64,000 nucleotides of DNA from Nocardioides iriomotensis (lineage in GTDB: Bacteria > Actinomycetota > Actinomycetes > Propionibacteriales > Nocardioidaceae): contig NZ_SDPU01000009.1 in NCBI RefSeq assembly GCF_004168035.1, positions 122,525-186,524 of the forward strand. The letters are read 5' to 3'. The notes below the pieces were generated by a model, which made no database searches, was not told the DNA's origin, and saw only the letters and a list, made by a program, of their open reading frames with translations. The first letter of the stretch is position 1; each line of letters opens with the position of its first letter. The translations under genes were made by a program, and so were the position numbers. Shown here piece after piece: positions 36,172 to 46,148 of the stretch.

Positions 36172-36914
36172 ACGGCCACCTCGAAACCGCCGACCCAGTT
36201 GCGCAGGTCGCCGACCCAGACGTCCCACACGCCGGTGACGAGCAGGACGCCGACGGCCACGAGCATCACGCCGCCGGCGCGGGTGACCCAGACCTGGTGG
36301 CGGCGCACCCACGCGACCGCGCCGAGCATCCGGCGGAAGGCGAGACCGGCCAGGACGAACGGGATGCCGAGACCGAGCGAGTAGGCGACGCTGAGCAGCG
36401 CGCCGCGGGCGGCCGTGCCCTCGGTCAGCGCGAGCGTCTGCACCGCGGCCAGCGTCGGGCCGATGCACGGCGTCCAGCCCAGCCCGAACAGCACACCGAG
36501 GAGGGGCGCGGCAGCGAGGCCGACGGCCGGCACCCGGTGCACGCGCACGTCACGCTGCAGCCACGGCACCAGGCCCAGGAAGGCCAGCCCGACGAGGATC
36601 GTGACGACGCCGAGCACGCGGGTGATCGGGGTCATGTACTCCCACAGCAGGTCGCCGAGCGCGCCCGACAGGGTGCCGAGGGCGACGAAGACGAACGTGA
36701 AGCCCAGCACGAAGAGCAGGCTGCCGAGCACCATGCGGCCGCGCCGGGCGCGCTCGAGGTCGGCGCCGGACAGGCCGGTGGCGTACGAGAGGTAGCCGGG
36801 CAGCAGCGGCACGACGCACGGCGAGAAGAACGACACCAGCCCGGCGACCGCCGCGACCGGCAGTGCCAGCAGCAGCGAGCCGGACAGCACCGTGCTCTCG
36901 AACCAGTCACCCAC
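36168..36914 (-). CDS. ccdA: Thiol-disulfide transporter CcdA
   Basis: CcdA, 248 residues and six helices, passes reducing equivalents across the membrane to the extracytoplasmic thioredoxin TlpA. Its cysteines are in SFFSPCVVPLLPGY (near residue 33) and GLGWTPCIGPTLAA (near residue 150), the expected pair. GTG 36914 was chosen; it overlaps the tlpA end by eight bases and gives the normal short N-terminus. Confidence 0.92.
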   Translation of the reverse strand: MGDWFESTVLSGSLLLALPVAAVAGLVSFFSPCVVPLLPGYLSYATGLSGADLERARRGRMVLGSLLFVLGFTFVFVALGTLSGALGDLLWEYMTPITRVLGVVTILVGLAFLGLVPWLQRDVRVHRVPAVGLAAAPLLGVLFGLGWTPCIGPTLAAVQTLALTEGTAARGALLSVAYSLGLGIPFVLAGLAFRRMLGAVAWVRRHQVWVTRAGGVMLVAVGVLLVTGVWDVWVGDLRNWVGGFEVAV

Positions 36915-37485
36915 GCGCCTGCGCCTCCTCGACCAGCCCGTCGAGGGTGCCACGGCTCAGCTCGCCGAGCACCCGGCCCGCGGCCCGACCCTCGGCGTCC
37001 ACGACGACCGTGCTCGGGATCGAGCTCATCGCGAGCGAGTCGCGGAACGACAGGAGGGTGCGGCCGTCGGGGTCGTAGAGGCTCGGGTAGGGGATGTCGA
37101 AGCGGCGCACGAACGCCTGGGCGGCGGCCTGGCTCTGGTCGCGCGTGTTGATGCCGAGGAACACCACGTCGTCCTTCGCGAGGTCGCGCGACGCCTCGGC
37201 GAGCATCGGGGCCTCCTTGCGGCACGGCCCGCACCACGACCCCCACACGTTGACCACGACGACCTTGCCGGCGTAGTCGGCCAGCGACACCTGGTCGCCG
37301 TCGAGGGTCTCCCCCGCAACCTCGCCGGGCTCCTCGCGGTCGGCCGGGTCGACGGCGGTGATGATGCCGCTGCCGGACACGAACCCCTGGTCGCCGGAGC
37401 TGCCGACCTCGTTGCTGCACGCGGCCGTGCCGCCCAGCGCGGCGAGGGCGAGCAGGGAGACAGCGGTACGGCGGGCGTGGTTCAT
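36907..37485 (-). CDS. TlpA/ResA-like thioredoxin lipoprotein
   Basis: A 192-residue lipoprotein. The signal sequence ends in the lipobox LGGTAAC, with the lipid-modified cysteine at residue 23. The thioredoxin fold spans residues about 55-190, with the active site WGSWCGPCRKEAPML near residue 82 and the cis-proline in SSIPSTVVVD. It should reduce the haem-binding cysteines of apocytochrome c, fed by CcdA. It sits between the histidine phosphatase gene and ccdA in the hemL-res unit. Confidence 0.9.
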   Translation of the reverse strand: MNHARRTAVSLLALAALGGTAACSNEVGSSGDQGFVSGSGIITAVDPADREEPGEVAGETLDGDQVSLADYAGKVVVVNVWGSWCGPCRKEAPMLAEASRDLAKDDVVFLGINTRDQSQAAAQAFVRRFDIPYPSLYDPDGRTLLSFRDSLAMSSIPSTVVVDAEGRAAGRVLGELSRGTLDGLVEEAQARG

Positions 37486-37489
37486 CGGG

Positions 37490-38176
37490 TCAGGAGGTGG
37501 GTTCGTCGGTCTGGCCGGGGCTGCCGCCCGAGGAGTACGGCTTGCCGCGGTCCTTGACCGGGATCAGGTCGGCAGCCGGCTCGGAGTAGCGCACGGTGAC
37601 GAGCCGGTCGCCCTCGAACGTGAGCGACGTGAGGCTGCACAGCGTGCACTGCCGCCGGGTGGGGAGGTGGACGTAAGGGCGGCCCTCGGCGTGCAGCCGC
37701 GTGATCCAGATCGGCAGCTGGTGGGAGACGACGACCGCCTCGCGCCCGAACGCGACGTCGCGCGCGTCCGCGACCGCGGCCTTCATCCGGGCGACCACCT
37801 GGACGTAGGGCTCGCCCCACGACGGGCGGAACGGGTTCCACAGGTGGCGCCACGCGTTGGGCTTCCACAGCACGTGGTCGCCCATGCCGAACCGCTTGCC
37901 CTGGAACGAGTTGGTCGACTCGATGACCCGCGAGTCCTGGCCGACCTCCAGGCCGTGCGACCGCGCGACCGGCGCGGCCGTCTCCTGGGCGCGCTCGAGC
38001 GGCGACGCGACGACGTGTGCGACGTCGTGGTCGGCGAGGGCGTCGGCGACCCGCTGTGCCATCTGCCGGCCGAGGTCGGACAGGTGGTAGCCGTCCATGC
38101 GGCCGTAGAGCACGCCGTTGGGGTTGTGCACCTCGCCGTGCCGCAGCAGGTGGACGGTGGTCCGGGTGTCGCTCAC
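37490..38176 (-). CDS. Histidine phosphatase family protein
   Basis: A phosphoglycerate mutase-like protein of 228 residues. The phosphohistidine motif [12 protein letters not shown] is at residues about 9-20, and the second histidine is in [12 protein letters not shown] near residue 148. The substrate is unknown. Members near hemL and the res genes occur in other actinobacteria and are often annotated only as MSMEG/PGM family. GTG 38176 overlaps the hemL stop (GTGA). Confidence 0.85.
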   Translation of the reverse strand: MSDTRTTVHLLRHGEVHNPNGVLYGRMDGYHLSDLGRQMAQRVADALADHDVAHVVASPLERAQETAAPVARSHGLEVGQDSRVIESTNSFQGKRFGMGDHVLWKPNAWRHLWNPFRPSWGEPYVQVVARMKAAVADARDVAFGREAVVVSHQLPIWITRLHAEGRPYVHLPTRRQCTLCSLTSLTFEGDRLVTVRYSEPAADLIPVKDRGKPYSSGGSPGQTDEPTS

Positions 38177-39534
38177 GCGCCGGCCTCCTTCTCCACCGGA
38201 GGTACGGCGGCCGCGGCCCGCGCGGCGGCGGGGAGGGCCGAGACGACCCGGTCGAGCACGGCGTCGTCGTGGGCGGAGGAGAGGAACCACGCCTCGAAGG
38301 CGCTGGGCGGGAGGTACACGCCCTGGTCCAGCATCGCGTGGAAGAACGCCCTGTAGCGCGCGACGTTCTGCGCCGAGGCGGCGGCGAAGTCGCGCACCGA
38401 GTCGGTGGTCGGCGGCTCGTCGAGGAGGAACGCGCTGAACATGTTGCCGCCCGCCTGCACGACGTGGGCGACGCCGGCCTCGGTGAGCGCCTTGTCGACC
38501 TCGTCGGCGAGCAGGCCGGCGGCGCGGTCGAGCCCGGCGTACACCTCCTCGGTGGCGAGCCGCAGCGTGGCGAGGCCGGCGGTGGTGGCGACGGGGTTCC
38601 CGGAGAGCGTGCCGGCCTGGTAGACGGGGCCCTCGGGCGAGAGCATCGCCATCACGTCGGCACGGCCACCGAAGGCCGCGGCCGGGAAGCCACCGCCCAT
38701 CACCTTGCCGAACGTCACCAGGTCGGGCGTCCAGCCCTCGCGGGCGCCGTCGAGGCCCCACTGGCCGGAGCGGCTGACCCGGAAGCCGGTCATCACCTCG
38801 TCGCTCACGAAGAGCGCGCCGTGCCGGGCGCAGGTCTCGGCGAGCATCTTGTTGAAGCCGGGCAACGGCGGGACCACACCCATGTTGCCGGGCGAGGCCT
38901 CGGTGATGACGCAGGCGATCTCGTCGCCGTGCTCGGCGAAGGCGCGCTCGACGGCGGCGGGGTCGTTGTAGGGCAGGACCAGCGTGGCGGCGGTCGACGC
39001 GACGGGGACGCCCGGCGTGCCCGGGACGGACAGGGTGGCCAGTCCGGAGCCGGCGGCGGCCAGCAGCGCGTCGACGTGGCCGTGGTAGCAGCCGGCGAAC
39101 TTCACGACCAGCTCCCGGCCGGTGAAGCCCCGGGCGAGCCGGATGGCCGACATGGTCGCCTCGGTGCCGGAGGACACGAACCGGACCTTCTCCACCGGGG
39201 TGCGCACGACGATCTCCTCGGCGAGCTCGACCTCCGGGACGGTGGGCGTGCCGTACGAGGTGCCCCGGCTCACCGCCTCCTGCACGGCCGCCTGCACCCC
39301 GGGGTGGGCGTGGCCGAGCAGCATCGGGCCCCAGCTGCAGATCAGGTCGACGTACTCGCGCCCGTCGGCGTCGTACAGGAACGCGCCGGAGGCCCGCTGC
39401 ACGAACCGCGGGGTGCCGCCGACGGCGTTGAACGCCCGGACCGGGGAGTTCACGCCTCCCGGCGTCACCGCGAGCGCCCGTGCGAACAGCGCGGCGGACT
39501 CCGCCGTCTCTGGCCGGGTGTCGTCTGGGGTCAC
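38173..39534 (-). CDS. hemL: Glutamate-1-semialdehyde 2,1-aminomutase
   Basis: A PLP-dependent enzyme of 453 residues that forms 5-aminolevulinate, following HemA in the C5 pathway. The PLP lysine is in [18 protein letters not shown] near residue 272, the phosphate-binding segment is [17 protein letters not shown], and N-terminal [15 protein letters not shown] is diagnostic. GTG 39534 was chosen over the longer reading from 39618. CAGAAT six bases upstream could be a leaderless -10 element. It is first in a six-gene minus-strand unit ending with ccsB, linking haem precursor synthesis to cytochrome c assembly. Confidence 0.93.
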   Translation of the reverse strand: MTPDDTRPETAESAALFARALAVTPGGVNSPVRAFNAVGGTPRFVQRASGAFLYDADGREYVDLICSWGPMLLGHAHPGVQAAVQEAVSRGTSYGTPTVPEVELAEEIVVRTPVEKVRFVSSGTEATMSAIRLARGFTGRELVVKFAGCYHGHVDALLAAAGSGLATLSVPGTPGVPVASTAATLVLPYNDPAAVERAFAEHGDEIACVITEASPGNMGVVPPLPGFNKMLAETCARHGALFVSDEVMTGFRVSRSGQWGLDGAREGWTPDLVTFGKVMGGGFPAAAFGGRADVMAMLSPEGPVYQAGTLSGNPVATTAGLATLRLATEEVYAGLDRAAGLLADEVDKALTEAGVAHVVQAGGNMFSAFLLDEPPTTDSVRDFAAASAQNVARYRAFFHAMLDQGVYLPPSAFEAWFLSSAHDDAVLDRVVSALPAAARAAAAVPPVEKEAGA

Positions 39535-39645
39535 CGCCCCATTCTGTCGAACCGCCCCTGAGGGATCGAACGGGGACCGTGTGAGGCTGCCCACCGGGAC
39601 AGCCCGCTGATCCGGCAACTCTTTACCCGGTGTCGCCTACCGGTG

Positions 39646-39674
39646 CGTAACCTGGGGGCGCCCACGCTCGTTGA
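39646..39674 (+). promoter_or_regulatory. Sigma-BldN-type promoter before the lytic transglycosylase
   Basis: CGTAAC (39646-39651), 17 bases, then CGTTGA (39669-39674). This matches the -35 and -10 sequences I recall for Streptomyces sigma-BldN. The same two hexamers with the same 17-base spacer stand before the anti-sigma gene at 51053. Transcription would begin about 75 bases before the GTG at 39757. Confidence 0.7.
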
Positions 39675-39756
39675 AGGTGTCACGAGAGAGCGGCACGGGT
39701 ATGACGGGAGCCAGACCCGGGCCGCGCACGGGGGGTTACGACACCGGGAGAGGGAA

Positions 39757-41106
39757 GTGTCGAGAACAGACGATTCTCAGGGCTCGAAGGGCTTGATGAC
39801 GTGGCAGCGCGCGACCGCGCTGGTCCCGCTCGCCCTGCTGTCCGCCGGCTGGACCGCGAGTCTCACCGTGCCGTCCACGGCGTCCGCCGCGGCCGACGGG
39901 GCGAGGCTCCCTGACGGGACCGCGCTCCCCAGCGACCCGATCGAGGCCCCGGCCAGCGTCACCCGGCCCGGCGTCATCGCCCCGGGCGTGCCGAAGGGCG
40001 CCGCTGCCGCGGTCGTCGCGGGCGCGTCCGCCAACGGCATCCCCGCCGCGGCCCTCGCCGCCTACCAGCGCGCCGCCCAGGTGATCGACACCGCCGACAA
40101 GGGCTGCCGGGTCGACTGGACCCTGCTCGCGGCGATCGGCCGGGTCGAGTCCGACCACGGCCGCTACGGCAACAACACCCTGACCGACAAGGGCGTCAGC
40201 AGGCCCGGCATCTACGGCATCCCGCTCGACGGCAGCAGCGGCACGAGCCGGATCGGCGACACCGACGCCGGCGAGCTCGACGACGACCCGGTCTTCGACC
40301 GCGCCGTGGGTCCGATGCAGTTCATCCCCTCGACCTGGTCGGTCGTGGGCGTCGACGGCGACGGCGACGGCGTGCGCAACCCCCAGGACATCGACGACGC
40401 CGCGCTGGCCACGGCCGTCTACCTGTGCTCCGGCGACGAGGACCTCTCCACGGCCGCGGGGCAGCAGGCCGCGGTCTACCGCTACAACCACAGCCAGCAG
40501 TACGTCGACCTCGTCCTCTCGATCATGCGCGCCTACGCCGACGGCGACTTCTCGTCGGTGCCCAACGGCAGCGCCGCGCCCGCCGTCTTCTCGCCCAAGG
40601 ACGCCGGCGCGCCGGGCCAGGGCGCCCAGGGCCCGCGCGGCGGCAAGGGCGGCAACGGCGGTGGCGGCAGCACCGGTGGCAACGGTGGCGGAGGCGGCAA
40701 CGGCGGTGGTGGCGGTGGCGCCGGCACCCCGACCCCCACGACGGCCCCGGCCCCGGCCCCGGCCCCGGCCGGCGGTGGTGGCGGTGGTGGCGGCACCGGC
40801 GACGGTGGCGGCACGGGTGGCGGCGGCGGTGGCCTGCCGACCGCGGCACCCACCCCGACCCCGGCACCGCCTCCCCCGGCCCAGCCGGCCGTCGAGACGC
40901 TCGAGACCCTGGCCGAGGCGACGACGTTCTGCGCCAACCAGCTCGCCGGGATCACCAGCGACTCCACGGTGATCAACGCCTGCGCCCAGCGCGTGGTCGG
41001 CAAGACCAACGAGGAAGCCGCGGCGCTGATCCCCGACACGCTCGCCGCCGTGCTCAGCTGGCTCGGTCTGCCTGGCCTGGGCGGTGGCGGCGGCCTGCTC
41101 GGCTGA
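39757..41106 (+). CDS. Secreted lytic transglycosylase with glycine-rich region
   Basis: About 449 residues. A Sec signal peptide covers residues 1-44 (core TALVPLALLSAGWTASL, ending ASA). The catalytic domain, related to SLT/MltB-type transglycosylases, holds the glutamate in LLAAIGRVESDHGRYG (near residue 131) and RAVGPMQFIPSTWSVVG, then a YRYNHSQQYVDLVL motif. From about residue 290 there is a long glycine-rich stretch, a Pro/Thr/Ala spacer, a second glycine-rich run, and a short C-terminal domain with two cysteines. It should cleave peptidoglycan outside the membrane. GTG 39757 has a strong GGGAGAGGG site; ATG 39796 is an alternative. It is divergent from hemL. Confidence 0.82.
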   Translation: MSRTDDSQGSKGLMTWQRATALVPLALLSAGWTASLTVPSTASAAADGARLPDGTALPSDPIEAPASVTRPGVIAPGVPKGAAAAVVAGASANGIPAAALAAYQRAAQVIDTADKGCRVDWTLLAAIGRVESDHGRYGNNTLTDKGVSRPGIYGIPLDGSSGTSRIGDTDAGELDDDPVFDRAVGPMQFIPSTWSVVGVDGDGDGVRNPQDIDDAALATAVYLCSGDEDLSTAAGQQAAVYRYNHSQQYVDLVLSIMRAYADGDFSSVPNGSAAPAVFSPKDAGAPGQGAQGPRGGKGGNGGGGSTGGNGGGGGNGGGGGGAGTPTPTTAPAPAPAPAGGGGGGGGTGDGGGTGGGGGGLPTAAPTPTPAPPPPAQPAVETLETLAEATTFCANQLAGITSDSTVINACAQRVVGKTNEEAAALIPDTLAAVLSWLGLPGLGGGGGLLG

Positions 41107-41115
41107 TCCGGACGG

Positions 41116-42105
41116 TCAGCGGCGCAGCAACCGGGCGGCCTCGGACGCCCAGTAGGTCAGCACCACGTCGGCGCCCGCCCGCCGGATGGACGTGAGCGTC
41201 TCGAGGATGGCCGGCTCGCGGTCGATCCAGCCGTTGGCCGCGGCGGCCTCGACCATGGCGTACTCGCCGGAGATGTTGTACGCCGCCACCGGCACGTCGA
41301 CCGCCTCGCGCACGGCGCGCAGCACATCGAGATAGGCCAGGGCCGGCTTCACCATCACCAGGTCGGCGCCCTCGGCGACGTCGAGCAGCGCCTCCCGGAC
41401 GCCCTCGACGACGTTGCGGCCGTCCTGCTGGTAGGTGCGCCGGTCGCCCTGCAGCGAGGAGGCGACGGCCTCGCGGAACGGGCCGTAGAACGCGGAGGCG
41501 TACTTCGTGGAGTAGGCCAGGATCGCGACGTCCTGCCGCGACGCCCCGTCGAGCGCCGCGCGGACCACGCCGACCTGGCCGTCCATCATCCCGCTGGGAG
41601 CGACGACGTGGACACCGGCCGCCGCCTGTGCGAGCGCCATCTCGGCGTACAGCTCGAGGGTGGCGTCGTTGTCGACCTCGCCCGACGGCGTCAGCACGCC
41701 GCAGTGGCCGTGGTCGGTGAACTCGTCGAGGCACAGGTCGGCCATCACCGGCAGCGCGTCGCCGACCTCGGCGACCACGTCGGCGATCGCCACGTTGAGG
41801 ATGCCGTCGGGGTCGATGCCGCCGCTGCCGCGGGCGTCCTTCTCCTCGGGGATGCCGAACAGCATGATCCCGCCGAGCCCGAGGTCGGCCGCCTCGGCGG
41901 CGGCCTTCCGCAGGGTGTCCCGCGTGTGCTGGACGACGCCCGGCATGCTGACGATCGCGGCCGGCTCGGCGAGGCCCTCACGGACGAACGCCGGCAGCAC
42001 GAGCTGCCGCGGCTCCAGGGTGGTCTCCGCGACGAGGTCGCGCAGCGCCCTGGTGCGCCGGAGCCGACGCAGCCGCGTGGTCGGGAAGCCGGGCTCGGTC
42101 GTCAT
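41116..42105 (-). CDS. hemB: Delta-aminolevulinic acid dehydratase (porphobilinogen synthase)
   Basis: HemB, 329 residues, condenses two 5-aminolevulinates. The Schiff-base lysines are in LAYSTKYASAFYGPFREA (near residue 200) and VMVKPALAYLD (near residue 252). The region MADLCLDEFTDHGHCGVL (near residue 121) has D/C residues of the metal-site type intermediate between zinc and magnesium forms. It starts 10 bases after the cobA/hemD stop, the last gene of the rex-hem unit, and converges on the transglycosylase with a 9-base gap. Confidence 0.95.
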   Translation of the reverse strand: MTTEPGFPTTRLRRLRRTRALRDLVAETTLEPRQLVLPAFVREGLAEPAAIVSMPGVVQHTRDTLRKAAAEAADLGLGGIMLFGIPEEKDARGSGGIDPDGILNVAIADVVAEVGDALPVMADLCLDEFTDHGHCGVLTPSGEVDNDATLELYAEMALAQAAAGVHVVAPSGMMDGQVGVVRAALDGASRQDVAILAYSTKYASAFYGPFREAVASSLQGDRRTYQQDGRNVVEGVREALLDVAEGADLVMVKPALAYLDVLRAVREAVDVPVAAYNISGEYAMVEAAAANGWIDREPAILETLTSIRRAGADVVLTYWASEAARLLRR

Positions 42106-42115
42106 CGCGGCCGGC

Positions 42116-43882
42116 TCAGGTGGCCTTGCGGCGCGCCGACGGGCGGCGCTCCGACGGCTTGGTCACCGGCTGGCCGGCCTCGATCAGCGACGCCCGGCGG
42201 GCGGCGCCGAAGTCGGCCAGCGCGTCGACCAGGACCTCCACCGACGGCTCGGACGCGAGCACGTCGACCCGGAGGCCGTGCTCCTCGGCCGTCTTGGCAG
42301 TGGCCGGGCCGATCACGGCGATGACCGTCGAGGCGTGCGGCTTGCCGGCGATGCCGACCAGGTTGCGCACGGTGGAGGACGACGTGAACACGACCGCGTC
42401 GAACTTGCCGGTCTTGATCGCCTCGCGGGTCGGCGCCGGCGGCGGCGTCGCGCGCACGGTGCGGTAGGCGGTGACGTCGTCGACCTCCCAGCCGAGCTCG
42501 AGCAGGCCGGCGACGAGCGTCTCGGTGGCGATGTCGGCGCGCGGCAGGAAGACCCGGTTGATCGGGTCGAGCAGGTCGTCGTACGGCGGCCAGTCCTCGA
42601 GCAGGCCGCGGGCGGACTGCTCTCCGGACGGCACGAGGTCGGCGCGGAGGCCCCAGGCCTCGATGGCCGCGGCGGTCTTGTCACCGACGGCGGCGATCTT
42701 GAGGCCGGAGAAGGCACGGGCGTCGAGGCCGTACTCGTCGAACTTCTCGCGCACCGCCCTCACCGCGTTGACCGAGGTGAACGCGATCCACTCGTAGCGG
42801 CCCTCGACGAGACCGCGGATCGCCTTGTCCATCTGCTGCGGGTTGCGCGGCGGCTCGACCGAGATCGTGGGGACCTCCTCGGGCACCGCGCCGAAGCCGC
42901 GCAGCCGCGCGGACAGCGAGCCGGCCTGCTCCTTGGTGCGCGGCACCAGCACGCGCCAGCCGAACAGCGGCTTGGTCTCGAACCACGACAGCGTGGTGCG
43001 CAGGTCGACGACGTCGCCGACGACCGTGACGGCCGGCGGGGCCATCCGGGCGGCGCGCGCGTCGGCGGCGATCCGGTCGAGCGTGGAGACGACCGTCTCC
43101 TGCTCGGTGGTGGTGCCGACCCGGGTCATCGCGACCGGGGTCTCGGGGGCGCGACCGGCCTCGATGAGGGCCTTCGCCACGTCGCTGATCGCGGAGACGG
43201 CGGAGAGCAGCACCAGGGTGCGGTCGTCGGCGTAGGCGGCCCAGTCGATCTTGGCCTCGGAGCAGTTGACGACCGCGACCTCGCGGTGCTTCTTGTCGGT
43301 CAGCGGCACGCCGGCGTACGCCGGGACGGCGGTGACGGAGCTGACGCCCGGCACGATCTCGAACGCGACGCCCGCCTTGACGCAGGCCTGCGCCTCCTCG
43401 GGACCGGACGCGTAGACGAAGGGGTCGCCGGCCATCAGGCGCACGACCCGGCGGCCGGACTTGGCCTGCTTGACCACGACCTTGGCGCGGCCGGCGTGGG
43501 TCAGCGGCTGGCCATCGGTGCCGAAGCCGCCGTCGACGACCTCCGCCTCCGGGGCGAGCCGGGCGACGAGCGCGGCGTGCTCGGGGGCCTCGGTGACGAC
43601 GATCTCGGCCTCGCGGAGCAGGTCGGCGGCGCGCACCGTGAGCAGCTCCGGGTCGCCCGGGCCGCTGCCGACGAAGGACACGAACCCGGCCGGCGCGGAG
43701 GGGGCAGCCGGGGTCGGCTCCGGGGGGGCCGCCTTCGTGCGCGCCTTGGCGGGCGTGCGGGTGGGGGTCTTGGTCGCCGTCTTGGTCACCGTCTTGGTCA
43801 CAGCCTTCTTGCTCTTCTGGTTGAGGGGCGCGGTCCGCCGCGTACCCGTCGTCGCCTGCGTGGTCTTCTTCGGAGTCGTCAC
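42116..43882 (-). CDS. Bifunctional uroporphyrinogen-III C-methyltransferase / uroporphyrinogen-III synthase
   Basis: A 588-residue fusion. Residues about 1-50 form a Lys/Thr/Ala/Pro-rich disordered tail ([20 protein letters not shown]). The CobA-type methyltransferase follows ([20 protein letters not shown] near residue 54, [35 protein letters not shown]). The HemD-type synthase makes up the last 260 residues ([42 protein letters not shown]). It closes the tetrapyrrole ring and can divert it to sirohaem or cobalamin. GTG 43882 overlaps the hemC stop. Such fusions are usual in actinobacteria at this locus. Confidence 0.92.
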   Translation of the reverse strand: MTTPKKTTQATTGTRRTAPLNQKSKKAVTKTVTKTATKTPTRTPAKARTKAAPPEPTPAAPSAPAGFVSFVGSGPGDPELLTVRAADLLREAEIVVTEAPEHAALVARLAPEAEVVDGGFGTDGQPLTHAGRAKVVVKQAKSGRRVVRLMAGDPFVYASGPEEAQACVKAGVAFEIVPGVSSVTAVPAYAGVPLTDKKHREVAVVNCSEAKIDWAAYADDRTLVLLSAVSAISDVAKALIEAGRAPETPVAMTRVGTTTEQETVVSTLDRIAADARAARMAPPAVTVVGDVVDLRTTLSWFETKPLFGWRVLVPRTKEQAGSLSARLRGFGAVPEEVPTISVEPPRNPQQMDKAIRGLVEGRYEWIAFTSVNAVRAVREKFDEYGLDARAFSGLKIAAVGDKTAAAIEAWGLRADLVPSGEQSARGLLEDWPPYDDLLDPINRVFLPRADIATETLVAGLLELGWEVDDVTAYRTVRATPPPAPTREAIKTGKFDAVVFTSSSTVRNLVGIAGKPHASTVIAVIGPATAKTAEEHGLRVDVLASEPSVEVLVDALADFGAARRASLIEAGQPVTKPSERRPSARRKAT

Positions 43883-44817
43883 GACACCTTCTCCTCGATG
43901 AGCGAGCCCGCTCCGTCGGCCAACATCTCCTTCGCGAGCCGGTGCCCGACCTCGCTCGCATCCCCCGGTGTACCCGTCGCCGAGCGGCGCACCGACAGGC
44001 CGCCGTCCGGTGACAGCGCCACGGCCCGCAGCCACAGCTCGTCGCCGTCGTCTCCCTCGGCCACCTCGGCCAGCGCCCCGACCGGGGCGGAGCAGCCGGC
44101 CTCCAGGTCGGCGAGCACCGTCCGCTCGGCCGTCACGGCCGCCCGGGTGCGCGGGTCGTCGAGGGCGGCGCGCACCTTCTCGACCAGGTCCGCGTCGGTG
44201 GCCCGGCACTCGACCGCGAGCGCACCCTGGCCGGGGGCCGGGAGCATCTGGAGCGGGTCGAGCACCTCGGTGACCTCGTCGAGCCGACCGAGCCGGGCGA
44301 TCCCGGCCCGGGCCAGCACGACCGCGTCGAGCTCACCGTCGGTCACCTTGCGGATCCGGGTGTCCACGTTGCCACGGATCCCCTCGACGACGAAACCGAG
44401 ACCGAGCGCGTGCAGCTGCGAGGCGCGGCGGGGCGAGCCGGTCCCCAGGCGCGAGCCCGTGGGGAGCTCGCCGAGGGTCAGCCCGTCGCGGGCGATCACC
44501 ACGTCGCGCGGGTCCTCGCGGGTAGGTACGGCGGCCAGCGCGATCCCGTCGTGCGGCGCGGTCGGCAGGTCCTTGAGGGAGTGCACGGCCACGTCGACCT
44601 CGCCGCGCAGCAGCGCCTCGCGCAGCGCGCTGACGAAGACGCCGACCCCGCCGAACGACGCCAGCGGCGCGCTGGACGTGTCGCCCTCGGTGCTCACGTC
44701 GACGAGCACCACCTCGCGGCCGAGCGCGGCCGCCAGCGCGTCGGCGACGTGGCCGGACTGGGTGCGGGCGAGCCGGGAGGCCCGGGTGCCCACCCGGATG
44801 ACAGAGGGAGCGGTCAC
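43879..44817 (-). CDS. hemC: Hydroxymethylbilane synthase
   Basis: HemC, 312 residues, polymerises porphobilinogen. The dipyrromethane cofactor cysteine is in [14 protein letters not shown] near residue 240. N-terminal [28 protein letters not shown] and [11 protein letters not shown] are the substrate-binding arginine and aspartate segments. GTG 44817 overlaps the hemA stop (GTGA). Confidence 0.95.
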   Translation of the reverse strand: MTAPSVIRVGTRASRLARTQSGHVADALAAALGREVVLVDVSTEGDTSSAPLASFGGVGVFVSALREALLRGEVDVAVHSLKDLPTAPHDGIALAAVPTREDPRDVVIARDGLTLGELPTGSRLGTGSPRRASQLHALGLGFVVEGIRGNVDTRIRKVTDGELDAVVLARAGIARLGRLDEVTEVLDPLQMLPAPGQGALAVECRATDADLVEKVRAALDDPRTRAAVTAERTVLADLEAGCSAPVGALAEVAEGDDGDELWLRAVALSPDGGLSVRRSATGTPGDASEVGHRLAKEMLADGAGSLIEEKVS

Positions 44818-46148
44818 GACGACTCCTCCCGTCGGGTCGGGTCGAGCCTCGGCTCCTCGGTGACCACGGGTCGGGTCACGGCCTCGACGGCATCGGGGTC
44901 GAGGGCGAACAGCTCGGCGAGGGCGGTGGCGTAGGACACGGCTCCGGCCTCGTCGGCGAGCTCCTTGACCCGCACGGTGGGCTGGTGGAGCAGCTTGTCG
45001 GCGACGCGGCGCACGGCGTGCTCGACCTCGGCACGCACCACCGGGTCGAGCCCGGGCAGCCGGCTGGCGAGCCGGGCCATCTCCGCCTCGACGACGCCGG
45101 TGGCCATGGTGCGCAGGGCGACCACGGTCGGCGTCACCGCGGAGGACCGGCGGGCGGCGACGAAGGCGGTGACCTCCTCGGCCACGACGGCCCGGACCGC
45201 GTCCACGTCGTCGGAGATCGCGCCTTCCTGGAGCTCGGCGGCGAGCCGGGTCAGGTCGATGAGCGCGACGCCCGGCAGGTCGGCGACGGTCGGGTCGACG
45301 TCGTGCGGGAGGGCGAGGTCGATGATCGCGAGCGGCCCGCCGGCGTCGGCGCGGGCGGCGGCGACCGTGGCGAGCGGGAGGACGACGCCGGTCGCGCCGG
45401 TGCACGAGACGAGCACGTCGGCGGCCGCGAGCTCGGCCTCGACCTCGGCGAGGGGGACCGCGCGCCCGTCGTACTGCTCCGCCAGGCGTACGGCGTGGGC
45501 GTGGGTGCGGCTGGCGACGACCACCTGGCCGGCGCCGGCGCGGGTCACGGTCGCGACGGCCAGCCCGGCCATCGCACCCGCGCCGACGACGAGCACGCGC
45601 TTGCCGTCGAGCGGGCCGACGTGCGCGGTGGCGCGGTCGAGCGACACGGACACGAGCGACGGCGCCGCGCGGTCGATGTCGGTCTCCGCGTGCACGCGCT
45701 TGCCGACGCGCAGCGCCTGCTGGAAGAGGGTGTTGAGGGCCGGCCCGATCGTGCCGCCCTCCTGGCCGATGCGCAGCGCCTCGCGGGTCTGGCCGAGGAT
45801 CTGGCCCTCGCCGACGACCATGGAGTCGAGGCCGGCGGCGACCTGGAAGAGGTGCGACACCGCGCCGTCGTCGTAGTGGACGTAGAGGTGCGGGACGACG
45901 TCCTCGGGGCGCTCGTCGGCGAGGTCGCAGAGCATCCGCGACACCGCCTCGACGCTGCCGTGGAAGCGGTCGACCTCGGCGTAGATCTCGACCCGGTTGC
46001 AGGTCGAGATGACCGTCGCCTCGGTGACGTGCTCTGACGCGGCGACGTCGTGCACGAGCTTGCCGGCGCCCTCCCTGTCGAGGGCGAGGCGCTCGAGCAC
46101 GGAGACGGGCGCGGTGCGGTGGGAGACGCCCACGACGAGGACGCTCAT
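44814..46148 (-). CDS. hemA: Glutamyl-tRNA reductase
   Basis: HemA, 444 residues, makes glutamate-1-semialdehyde from charged tRNA-Glu with NADPH. The catalytic cysteine is C50 in [27 protein letters not shown] (near residue 105) and the NADPH motif [14 protein letters not shown] (near residue 185) are visible. The C-terminal dimerisation helices end near residue 420. ATG 46148 shares one base with the rex stop (TGATG), so rex and hemA are coupled, and hemA is expected to follow Rex control. Confidence 0.95.
   Translation of the reverse strand: MSVLVVGVSHRTAPVSVLERLALDREGAGKLVHDVAASEHVTEATVISTCNRVEIYAEVDRFHGSVEAVSRMLCDLADERPEDVVPHLYVHYDDGAVSHLFQVAAGLDSMVVGEGQILGQTREALRIGQEGGTIGPALNTLFQQALRVGKRVHAETDIDRAAPSLVSVSLDRATAHVGPLDGKRVLVVGAGAMAGLAVATVTRAGAGQVVVASRTHAHAVRLAEQYDGRAVPLAEVEAELAAADVLVSCTGATGVVLPLATVAAARADAGGPLAIIDLALPHDVDPTVADLPGVALIDLTRLAAELQEGAISDDVDAVRAVVAEEVTAFVAARRSSAVTPTVVALRTMATGVVEAEMARLASRLPGLDPVVRAEVEHAVRRVADKLLHQPTVRVKELADEAGAVSYATALAELFALDPDAVEAVTRPVVTEEPRLDPTRREESS

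Noticed and set aside
39610..39756. c-di-AMP (ydaO-type) riboswitch before the lytic transglycosylase
   Set aside because: Actinobacterial wall hydrolases often have one, but the conserved blocks (GGGGGAACC, GGGTGAATC, CCCGTCAGCTAACC) are not present. The leader is short and follows a sigma-BldN-type promoter.
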